A DNA stretch of 5,733 nt from Spirochaetales bacterium (GTDB taxonomy: Bacteria; Spirochaetota; Spirochaetia; DSM-27196; SKKC01), in assembly GCA_007126865.1 (NCBI GenBank), contig SLAN01000230.1, positions 1 through 5,733 on the forward strand, written 5' to 3'. A model generated the notes under the pieces. That model ran no database searches and had not been told where the DNA came from. It was given only the letters and a program-made list of their open reading frames with translations. The position numbers were made by a program, and so were the translations under genes. Below, piece by piece: positions 1-5,733 of this stretch; position 1 is the first letter of the stretch; each line of letters begins with the position of its first letter.

Positions 1-308
1 ATCGCGTCCAACTACACGATGCGAACACCGTGCTGCGAACAGCATAGGTGACCATAGCAACAAGACGAGTGGTACTTCCCACGCCATGAGCCGGACCACC
101 AACAACAGCGTTCGCTCCCACGCTCATGTCGGCGCGCGCTAGTATCTCGTTCCGGTCCCCGTCGGACCGCGCCCGAGCGCGACGAGCAGACCGGACCTGA
201 GGCTTGCCTACCGCCGCGATCAGGCCGTCTGCCGATCCGAGATGAGCTCGCCTGAGCAGTCTCGCTGGCCCGCAACAAGCAAGCCCCCTGCAGCATTCTA
301 GGCCGAGT
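1..308. other. Non-coding or unassigned stretch
   Basis: No reading frame here gives a protein I recognise. The one long open frame on the minus strand (12-296) is rich in Arg, Ser and Cys, has no domain signature, and looks like a chance frame in GC-rich DNA. The stretch lies just beyond the stop codon of the IS1634-type transposase stump, so it may include the degraded end of that element or flanking spacer. I could not find matching terminal inverted repeats. A small hairpin at 31-44 is too weak to call. Confidence 0.4.
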
Positions 309-686
309 TCACTCGTCGCCTTCGCCGGCGTGACCGTGTCCGCGATTCATACCCGACTGGAGTTCCTTCAGTTGCTGCCACCTCTGGCGAATGTCGTTCT
401 CAATCGCTCGGATGAGCAAGAGCGCCAGGCAGCAGAGCAGGAGGTGCGCGCGGATGCGATCCTCATACCGGTGGTAGACGAACCTGATGTCGACGCTGTG
501 CTTCAGGTCCCGATTCAAGCGCTCGATCTCGTGCAGCCGCTCGTAGCCCAGCGCGAGTTCCTCGGTGCTCAGGTGCGGATCGCTGGTGCTGAGGAGGAAC
601 TTGCCGTCGAGCTTTCCTTCGGCCACGATCTCGCGGCGGTTTGTGGCGAGCTTCTCGGTCTTGGTCTGACGGCATACCGGCCGTAG
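309..686 (-). pseudogene. C-terminal fragment of an IS1634/IS4-type DDE transposase
   Basis: Read on the minus strand, this encodes the end of a transposase. The segment LDGKFLLSTSDPHLS is followed by ALGYERLHEIERLNRDLK, then VYHRYEDRIRAHLLLC and a hydrophobic ALLLIRA stretch. This order is typical of the C-terminal catalytic part of IS1634-family (IS4-like DDE) transposases. The catalytic Glu with its E-x6-K spacing (ERLNRDLK) is kept, but the N-terminal part with both catalytic Asp residues is absent. A GTG at 626 could start a 105-residue peptide, but homology continues upstream through TEKLATNRREIVAEGK to about 672, so this is a truncation and not a small gene. The last residues (after about QLKELQ) do not look like the family and may follow a frameshift. 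The stump ends about 35 bp before the peptidase start codon. Family call is from remembered motifs. Confidence 0.8.
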
Positions 687-721
687 GTGCGGTGGGCCCG
701 TAGGGCACAGGCGGCCTAGCC

Positions 722-952
722 GTGTGCCGTGCCGGTGAGGTCACCAAGCTCCACCCAGCCGTCACCGGGGGCGCGACCGCCGCACGGATACCGGGCGCCT
801 TGATCCTGCTGCTTGTCCTTCTGCTGGTGGCGTCGCTCCTCCCGACCACCGCTGGCGCCAGCGAGGGACGAGGTCAGCCGTTCCCGCCACTCGAGGACCG
901 CGTCCCCGACCAGGTCCTGGTCCGCTTCCACGAAGCTGTCCTTCCCGCCGCT
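722..952 (+). pseudogene. 5' fragment of secreted S8 (subtilisin-like) peptidase: signal peptide and start of propeptide
   Basis: A GTG at 722 is the first start after an in-frame TAG at 701; no strong Shine-Dalgarno precedes it. The product opens with a long N-region containing Arg22, a hydrophobic core at residues 25-40 (ALILLLVLLLVASLL) and a likely cleavage after A44-G45-A46. It continues into RVPDQVLVRFHEAVLP, which is the typical first strand of the inhibitor-like propeptide of secreted subtilases. The frame then meets a TGA at 962-964 after only 80 codons, with no catalytic domain. The missing remainder appears in the same orientation from about 2163, on the other side of an IS110-type element. 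I therefore read this as the severed head of one gene, not a small exported protein. The IS1634-type remnant directly upstream may have replaced the original promoter. Confidence 0.8.
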
Positions 953-1027
953 GATATGGGTTGATCTTTGGCAAGCCGGCATGAAGGGAGTGCGTTGGTG
1001 ACGTGCGGGTCGGGTCTCGACACGTTG

Positions 1028-2078
1028 TTAGTCTGACATGCGCGGGTTGGGTACCGCAGGACGATCTCCTTGGGCAGGGGGCGTGTCGCGATCTCGAACC
1101 GAGCGTGACCACGGCATGGCGGTTGCTCACGGCGCGCTCGCGGGCTGCTGGGTCCGCCAGTGCCCTGCGGGCGCGCAAGGTTGGTGAGGTGGGCGTGTAA
1201 CGCAGTCGGTGGTGCCGCTCGGCTTCGGTCAGCAGGCGGCGCGCGTGGGCGTTGCCGGTCCGAGTGAGCCCACCCTGGGAGCGCGACTGGCCCGCCGAGC
1301 CTTCTGTGGGCACCAGCCCGACGTACGAGCCGCTGCGGCGTCCGACGAACCTGGTCCAGTCGCCTATCTCGAGCGCGAGCCCGAACGCGGTGAGAGGCGA
1401 GATGCCCCGTAAGCACGCCAAGCGCTGCACGACGCTGGTGAACTCGCTCTCGGCTGCCATCGCGTGGATCGCTGCGTCAAGTCGCGCCCGACCGTCCTGA
1501 GTGGCGACCACGGCCTCGTGCGCCGCGTCGAAGGCGGAATGCAAGCCGGGCAGGTCGAAGCGCTGCCAACGCAGCCAGTCGTTATGCGCGATCGTCCACG
1601 CGTTCTTGCCGCGGTAGGTGACACCATGACGCAACAGCAGCTTGCCGAGCCGGTGCCGGGCGCTCATCAGTTCGCGCCGGGCATCCTCCCGGGCACGCAC
1701 CACGTTGCGCGCGGCCTCCTGGGACACGCTGGGAATGCTCACCGCCACGATCTCACCCAACCGCAGCAACTTGGCGATGTGCAGCGCGTAACGGGCGTCG
1801 GCCTTCACGCGCTCATCAACCGACCGCTGCAGCTTCGAGGGCGCGAACACCTCGCAACGCACACCAGCCGAGCGGAGCGCACGCCAGCGTGAGGCCGGTC
1901 GGACCGGCTTCGTACGCTGCGGCGACCGGGCCGGAGAGGCTCCGGAGCCACACCGGCACCTCAGTGGGGCTCAACCGAGGCGGCGCCGGACGAGTTCGCC
2001 CGTCTCGCCGTCGAGAGCTACCCCGACCAACGTGTGGGCGTGCACGGCCAAGACAACGAACGAACGCTCTAGACTCAT
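1028..2078 (-). pseudogene. IS110-family transposase (DEDD RuvC-like plus Tnp_20 domains), inactivated
   Basis: An ATG at 2076-2078, preceded by AGGGAGG at 8-9 bases, starts MSLERSFVVLAVHAHTLVG, the usual IS110 N-terminus. The frame breaks at about 1973 (one base lost; TGA at 1971-1973), resumes as SPTEVPVWLRSLSGPV and AYEAGPTGLTLA, breaks again at about 1884, and resumes as VRCEVFAPSKLQR. From there it is open through the coiled middle region and the Tnp_20 part (CLRGISPLTAFGLALEIGDW, GSYVGLVPTEG, LTRTGNAHARRLL). Homology fades below about 1120. Of the DEDD acidic set, the first Asp (normally GLDVHA) is Ala (2046-2048), the Glu of YEAGPTG is kept, and KTDxxDA reads KADARYA, so the last Asp is Tyr (1788-1790). 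The segment usually reading SSG here reads SAG, which may also affect the catalytic Ser. Not functional. The end chosen is a stop in one of the frames and is arbitrary. Confidence 0.88.
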
Positions 2079-2162
2079 CTCAGGGCCTCCCTCACATATG
2101 TGGCTCTACGGACCGAGGGCCACCCCGGCCGCAACCCACGGACTATTCGAGTGGAGGCCACT
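2079..2162 (-). ncRNA. Candidate bridge-RNA/5' end region of the IS110 element
   Basis: IS110 elements carry a non-coding segment between one end and the transposase start, and in studied members it yields a structured bridge RNA that specifies target and donor. This element has only about 84 bases there, shorter than in the best-studied members, so it may be truncated or simply minimal. Two features suggest structure. The heptamer GGAGGCC (plus, 2153-2159) is complementary to GGCCTCC (2084-2090), so on the minus strand the two arms could pair and cover the transposase Shine-Dalgarno. CACATATGTG (2093-2102) is a perfect 10-base palindrome next to it. I could not identify guide loops. The call rests mainly on position. 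Confidence 0.25.
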
Positions 2163-3595
2163 ACGTCAACGCATATCGTCGAGGGAGAAGGTTCTCAAGA
2201 GTGCCGGGGCGAAGAGGCTCTCGCTGATCGAGCAGCTCGACGTCCGTGTCACGCGGGCTCCGGAGCACGCCGCCGACCGCGCCATCGCAGCGCTGCAGCG
2301 CAGTCCGATGGTTGAGTACGCGCAGTTCGACACGGTCATCGAGATCGACGATGTGACCGAAGTCGTGCCGAACGACCCCTGGTGGGCCTATCAGTGGGGG
2401 CTGAAGAAGGTCGAGGGCCGCACCACGTGGGCGCATCACGCCCGGAGCAGCCAGCGCCAGGATCGCCATCCTCGACACCGGGGTGAACGAGGTCCCCGAC
2501 CTGCAGAGCAAGCTGGTACCCGGCCACAACCTGCTGACCGGCACCGGTGACGTCACCGACAACACCGGGCACGGCACGCTCTCGGCAAGGGTCGCTGGTG
2601 CCGAGTCCGAAGACGGGGCCGAATGTCGCGAGCTACTGCTGGGACTGCTCCATCCTGCCGGTGAAGGTGGTGGAGACCGGCTCAGGCATGATGTGCGATC
2701 TCGTCAAGGGCGTCGTCTGGGCCGCCGACAACGGGGCGCAGGTGATCTCGATGAGCGTGAGCGGTTCGAGGGGGACCAGCACGATGCTGAACGCCGTGCG
2801 GTACGCATAGGGCGAAGACGTGGTGCTGGTGGCTGCGGCCGGCAACGACGGCGGTCTGAGCCTCCGGTATCCGGCGACCTATGCCGAGGTGGTCGGTGTC
2901 GCTGCGACCGACAGCGGCGAGGCGCTGTACGCGTGGTCCGACCGCGGTGACTGGGTCGATGTGTCCGCTCCGGGAATCAACCGGTCGACCACAAAGGACG
3001 GTGGCGTGTCGTCCTACGCCGGCACCTCGTCCGCCACCCCGGCGGCCGCCGCGGTCGTTGGGCTGGCCCGCGCCGTCGAAGCCTCGGCGGCAGAGGCCCA
3101 GACCGCGCTCCAGCAGGGCGCCGCACCGCTCACCGAGGTCCGCTACGACCGCGTCGACGCCCACCGGATGCTGGAGCTGCTCGGTGCCACCGAGCCAACC
3201 GAGCCGGAGCCGACCGACCCGTGCAGGAGCACACCGATCCAGAGCCGGAGGCGACGCCGGAGGCCGGCGAGGCCGAGCCGACGCTGAATCCCGACCCCCA
3301 AGAGCCGCCAGCGGAGGACGAGCCGGAACCGGCACCGACGCCATCGGGTCCGGTCATCGAACTCACCGTCGAGACGGCGAAGTCGCGCGGCCTGAACGTC
3401 GCCACGCTCGGCTGGGACGGCACCGATGCCGCGGCCCTGGACGTGCACGTCAACGGTGGACGCTTGACGGCGACAGCGAACACCGGTGGCTTCGTCCATG
3501 AGACCGGGACGCGGGGGAGTCCGACGTTCGAGTACCAAGTCTGCGAGGTTGACACCCAGGTCTGCTCACCGATCGTGACGATCAGCAGCTGGTGA
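2163..3595 (+). pseudogene. 3' part of secreted S8 (subtilisin-like) serine peptidase, with frameshifts and a nonsense codon
   Basis: This continues the gene begun at 722. Propeptide: REKVLKSAGAKRLS to AIAALQRSPMVEYAQFD, then PNDPWWAYQWGLKK. One extra base near 2434 shifts the frame before RIAILDTGV, which holds the catalytic Asp (2474-2476); the His is in NTGHGT (2570-2572). A second +1 shift maps to the G run at 2615-2618, after which VASYCWDCSILPVKV and VVWAADNGAQVISMSVSG follow. An in-frame TAG (2808-2810), probably once CAG, precedes VVLVAAAGNDGG (oxyanion Asn, 2844-2846). The Ser is in YAGTSSATPAAAA (3027-3029). An EPTEPEPTDP linker loses one base near 3220 and continues as HTDPEPEATPEAGEAEP. 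The last 80 residues (LNVATLGWDG to YQVCEVDTQVCSP) resemble a C-terminal beta-sandwich found in other secreted subtilases, with a likely disulfide. All catalytic motifs survive, so decay is recent, but no intact product can be made. Confidence 0.88.
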
Positions 3596-3603
3596 GCGAG
3601 ACG

Positions 3604-3633
3604 CCAGGGGCCCGGCGGAAGCCGGGCCCCTGG
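3604..3633. terminator. Bidirectional hairpin terminator between convergent genes
   Basis: CCAGGGGCCCGGC (3604-3616) and its exact reverse complement (3621-3633) form a 13-bp, almost entirely G-C stem. The 4-base loop is GGAA on the plus strand, a GNRA-type tetraloop, and TTCC on the minus strand. It starts 8 bases after the peptidase stop (3593-3595) and ends 20 bases before the stop of the convergent secreted-protein gene (3654). Neither side has a U-tract, so it is not a textbook intrinsic terminator, but strong stems without U-tracts are common at gene ends in high-GC bacteria. It could serve both transcripts. Seen directly: the perfect inverted repeat and its position. Inferred: termination. 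Confidence 0.75.
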
Positions 3634-3653
3634 GGGTCGTCAGCGGGTACGGG

Positions 3654-5678
3654 TCATGGACCGAAGTCCGGGTCAGGGATACCTGCGTTCACGTGCGCGA
3701 TGACGTAGATCTCACCGCTCAGTGGGTCTGCGACGCTGTACTGCCCCGGAGCAGTGGTCGGACCACCCCTCCGTCCTGGGCTCGTCGGGAACATGTCCTC
3801 GCCCGCGTAGACCGCTGCATCCTCGAACAGGATGCCGTCGGCTGGAACTGGAACGAACTCGTAGCCGAAGCCACCACCGTTGTAGACGACGACGAAGGTG
3901 CCAACCAGCGTGCCCTTGCTGACGTCACACTGGCCAGCGCCCGCGTACAGCGGCCACGAACCTGAGTATGGCTGGCCGATCAGGTTGCTCCAGCCCCAGT
4001 TCGAGAACCCGTTGTCGCAGAACGCGTGAGCCGTGACGCCTTCGCCCATGCCCTTCGCCCAGGCGCTCTCCCAGAGGTAGCACTGGATGTTGATCTTCAA
4101 CTGAGCGGTGGCGTCCTTCTCGAGTTCCACGATGGTTGCGGTGTTGTCGATAGTGTCGCTGCCGCAGCCGTCCTGGCCGTAGTCCGCCCACGCGAAGTCC
4201 TGCTCGTAGGTGAAGGTCTCCACGTCATCGGCGTCGTAGTCCTCAGCCTTCAGCACGACACCCTCGTCATCTGGGTCGTACTTGAGCCCGAAGCCGGCGT
4301 TCGTGTCGGTGATGGTGACCTCGTCATAGAGCTCGGGGTCAGGGTCACCCCAGACCAGGTCAGCAGAGGCGGTGTGGGACACAGCGGATTCGACGCGAAC
4401 GGTGTTCGTGCCGGTCGCCTGGCCCGTCCCCTCCGGGAAGGTGTACCCGTAGGTGCAGGTCAGGGTCTCGCCGCCTTCGAGCGTGTAGGGCAGCGCGAAG
4501 TTCTCGCCGCAGTCGACCTCGATCAGCGTGGAGTTCTCGGAGCTGAGGTCCTCCGGGCTCCACTCGAGCGTGTCGACGATGGCGGTGATCTCGGCGTCGA
4601 TTCCGGATTCGTTCTCGATGGTGATGTCCCCGGTGACCTTGTGGCCGGAGTCGACGAAGCCCAGGTAGGTGACGTCCACCGTCCAGGTCGCAGTCTCATC
4701 GCCCTCGCCGTCGATGGAGAGCCAGATCTTCGGGGTGCCGTTGACGAACTCCTCGTTCTCCGTCTCGACCTTCTTGTCGATGTCCCAGTCGTGGGTCCGT
4801 GTGTACGACGTCACGGCGGTCTTGCTCACCGCGAGCTGCAACGCGTTCTCGAAGTCAAGGCCCGCGACCGTCTCGTCCTCTCCGGCGGTCACGGAGACTC
4901 GGTGGCAGACCCGACCGTCGTCCGGGTTGACGATGATGCCGACGCCGTTCTCGGGCAGGGTCGGCGACACCTGGTACCAGCCGTCACGCACGACCTCGCA
5001 CACCGCGAGGTCCAGTTCCGTCCCGGCCGCGAACGGTCCGATGGTAGCGGACCACTCGCCCATTTCGTCGGTGACGACGGGGTCCGGTGTGGTCGCGGCC
5101 TTCTCGAACACGAACTCGGTGTCGATGGTGGTTACGAAGAAGATCTCGATCTCCCACCCGGCGAGCTCATCGTCCGGCGGAGTGATCCCTTCGATGAACT
5201 TGGTGCCGGAGAGCGCCACGTTCGCTTCGATCACCTTGTCGCCGGGGCAGAAGTCGGAGATGACGAGGCCACCGCCGGGCCCTCTATCGCCGCCGAAGAG
5301 CTCGATCGTGGCAGAGAGGTCGTCGAGGTCGAAGTATGGTGTGTAGAAGTGCCAGATGTTCGCGTTCAGAGGTTGGCCGGGCGCATACGGCGACCCCTCG
5401 ACCTCAACGCCATCCACCTTCACCGTCAGACGAGCATCGGTCGAGTCGCCCTTGGTGGCGAAGACCCAGTGGATCCAGCCCTCTTCTTCATCGAAGAACG
5501 GGAAGCGCGGATCGTCCTCGCTGGGCTCGTAGCAGCGTTCCGAGTCTGAACCGCGCCCGTCCCAGACCTCGGTGTAGGTCGAGTCACCCAGGCCGTTGGT
5601 CTCCGTAGCGCTGACCGGCAGTGCCAGCAAGCTCATCATCAGAGCGAAGACACCGATGAATGCGAGTGTTCTTCTCAT
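3654..5678 (-). CDS. Secreted multi-module surface/extracellular protein with SdrD/Cna-B-like domain
   Basis: This is an intact 674-residue frame starting at ATG with a good Shine-Dalgarno. Residues 1-24 are a Sec signal peptide (RR, hydrophobic core, V-S-A at the cleavage site). Residues about 34-145 form a module with EVWDGRGSDSERC, HWVFAT and LVISDFC. About 150-278 looks like a SdrD/Cna-B prealbumin-like domain (LSGTKFIEG, LAGWEIEI, CEVVRDGWYQ, VTAGEDETVAGLDFEN). About 284-534 begins SKTAVTSYTRTHDWDIDK, a phrase seen in secreted beta-rich repeat proteins. About 535-668 (ESAWAKG, FSNWGWSN, AGQCDVSKGTLVGT, TTAPGQYS, GEIYVIAH) matches a C-terminal module I recall from other secreted bacterial proteins. 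Ten Cys fall as 49/144, 227/258, 390/408, 505/533 and 554/584. The protein is acidic, with no LPXTG motif or C-terminal membrane helix, so it is probably released or held non-covalently. No enzymatic motif is visible; role unknown, adhesion or matrix is a guess. Confidence 0.92.
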   Translation of the reverse strand: MRRTLAFIGVFALMMSLLALPVSATETNGLGDSTYTEVWDGRGSDSERCYEPSEDDPRFPFFDEEEGWIHWVFATKGDSTDARLTVKVDGVEVEGSPYAPGQPLNANIWHFYTPYFDLDDLSATIELFGGDRGPGGGLVISDFCPGDKVIEANVALSGTKFIEGITPPDDELAGWEIEIFFVTTIDTEFVFEKAATTPDPVVTDEMGEWSATIGPFAAGTELDLAVCEVVRDGWYQVSPTLPENGVGIIVNPDDGRVCHRVSVTAGEDETVAGLDFENALQLAVSKTAVTSYTRTHDWDIDKKVETENEEFVNGTPKIWLSIDGEGDETATWTVDVTYLGFVDSGHKVTGDITIENESGIDAEITAIVDTLEWSPEDLSSENSTLIEVDCGENFALPYTLEGGETLTCTYGYTFPEGTGQATGTNTVRVESAVSHTASADLVWGDPDPELYDEVTITDTNAGFGLKYDPDDEGVVLKAEDYDADDVETFTYEQDFAWADYGQDGCGSDTIDNTATIVELEKDATAQLKINIQCYLWESAWAKGMGEGVTAHAFCDNGFSNWGWSNLIGQPYSGSWPLYAGAGQCDVSKGTLVGTFVVVYNGGGFGYEFVPVPADGILFEDAAVYAGEDMFPTSPGRRGGPTTAPGQYSVADPLSGEIYVIAHVNAGIPDPDFGP

Positions 5679-5687
5679 TTCGTCTTG

Positions 5688-5695
5688 CCCCCTTC
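5688..5695 (-). promoter_or_regulatory. Ribosome binding site for the secreted-protein gene
   Basis: On the minus strand GAAGGGGG lies 9 bases before the ATG at 5676-5678. It supports this ATG as the start, in agreement with the signal peptide that begins there. No -10 or -35 boxes can be assigned because only about 40 bases remain before the window edge. Confidence 0.6.
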
Positions 5696-5733
5696 TCCGG
5701 TTCTCGGATGCACCGCGCGGGGCGTTCGCCCCC

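Larger units (their letters stand above)
953..2162 (-). mobile_element. IS110-family insertion sequence, decayed, inside the peptidase gene
   Basis: The element is defined by a degenerate IS110-type transposase on the minus strand and by the break in the peptidase propeptide on both sides. Boundaries are approximate. Peptidase homology stops near codon 77 (about 952) and is clear again by about 2185. IS110 elements recombine at a short shared core, not by making target duplications, and lack conventional terminal inverted repeats. A CT dinucleotide occurs at both candidate edges (951-952 and 2161-2162), which would give about 1210 bp, within the usual IS110 size range. Joining the peptidase exactly there leaves it one base out of frame, so the edges may be off by a base or an indel has occurred. 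No passenger gene is visible. Confidence 0.7.

Noticed and set aside
31..44. Small stem TGCTG-CGAA-CAGCA and a nearby repeat of GCGAACA
   Set aside because: Five-bp stem and two 7-base copies without further support. Expected by chance and not linked to any recognised element.
722..964. An independent 80-residue exported or membrane peptide
   Set aside because: The part after the signal peptide is the first strand of a subtilase propeptide whose continuation lies beyond the inserted element.
762..1862. A 366-codon minus-strand frame as a complete transposase
   Set aside because: It lacks the N-terminal catalytic segment, which lies upstream in two other frames, and its last 100 or so codons run past the element into the antisense of the peptidase head.
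2615..2618. Programmed frameshift at the G run
   Set aside because: A four-base run with no slippery heptamer or obvious stimulatory structure, in a gene with other lesions. An indel mutation or sequencing error is more likely.
2808..2810. Recoded TAG (pyrrolysine or stop readthrough) in the peptidase
   Set aside because: The gene also has frameshifts and an insertion, there is no special context, and the position is not catalytic. A CAG to TAG nonsense mutation is simpler.
3181..3320. Repetitive GAGCC/CCGGAG tracts as a DNA repeat array
   Set aside because: They are the codons of the Pro/Glu/Thr linker between the catalytic and C-terminal domains. No regular spacing as in CRISPR or tandem arrays.
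4026..5549. A 507-codon open frame on the plus strand
   Set aside because: It is antisense to the intact secreted protein. Its product is an unstructured V/G/D/R-rich string with no signal peptide or domain phrase, as expected for a shadow frame in GC-rich coding DNA.
5719..5732. Hairpin GGGGC-GTTC-GCCCC near the right edge
   Set aside because: Only five base pairs in very GC-rich DNA and cut off by the window end. It could be chance, a leader structure or an upstream terminator.

Overview
The window is high-GC DNA with GTG starts and secreted, modular beta-rich proteins. This fits a high-GC actinobacterium (Actinomycetota), but there is no rRNA or tRNA to confirm it. Coding capacity falls into two contrasting halves: a decayed left part (1 to 3595) and one intact gene on the right (3654 to 5678).

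Layout. Positions 1-308 hold nothing I can identify. 309 to about 686 (minus) is the C-terminal stump of an IS1634/IS4-type DDE transposase. Immediately after it, at 722 (plus), begins a secreted subtilisin-like (S8) serine peptidase: a signal peptide, then the start of an inhibitor-like propeptide. That gene is cut in the propeptide by an IS110-family element (about 953 to 2162) inserted in the opposite orientation. The peptidase resumes at about 2163 and runs to 3595: rest of the propeptide, catalytic domain with Asp, His, Asn and Ser motifs all still readable, an acidic Pro/Glu linker, and a C-terminal beta-sandwich domain. This downstream part carries two +1 frameshifts, one in-frame TAG and one -1 frameshift, so it is a pseudogene. 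The IS110 transposase is also dead: two frameshifts, and two of its four DEDD acidic positions are replaced (D to A, D to Y).

A perfect 13-bp hairpin (3604-3633) separates the peptidase remnant from a convergent, intact 674-residue secreted protein (minus, 3654-5678). That protein has a signal peptide, an N-terminal module, a SdrD/Cna-B-like module, a middle beta-rich region and a recognisable C-terminal module. It has ten cysteines that fall in order as one pair per module, and no visible cell-wall anchor.

Overall this looks like a decaying insertion-prone locus beside a conserved secreted-protein gene. I do not see a convincing new defence, CRISPR or biosynthetic system. The most informative signals are the nested-insertion history of the peptidase and the domain architecture of the secreted protein.
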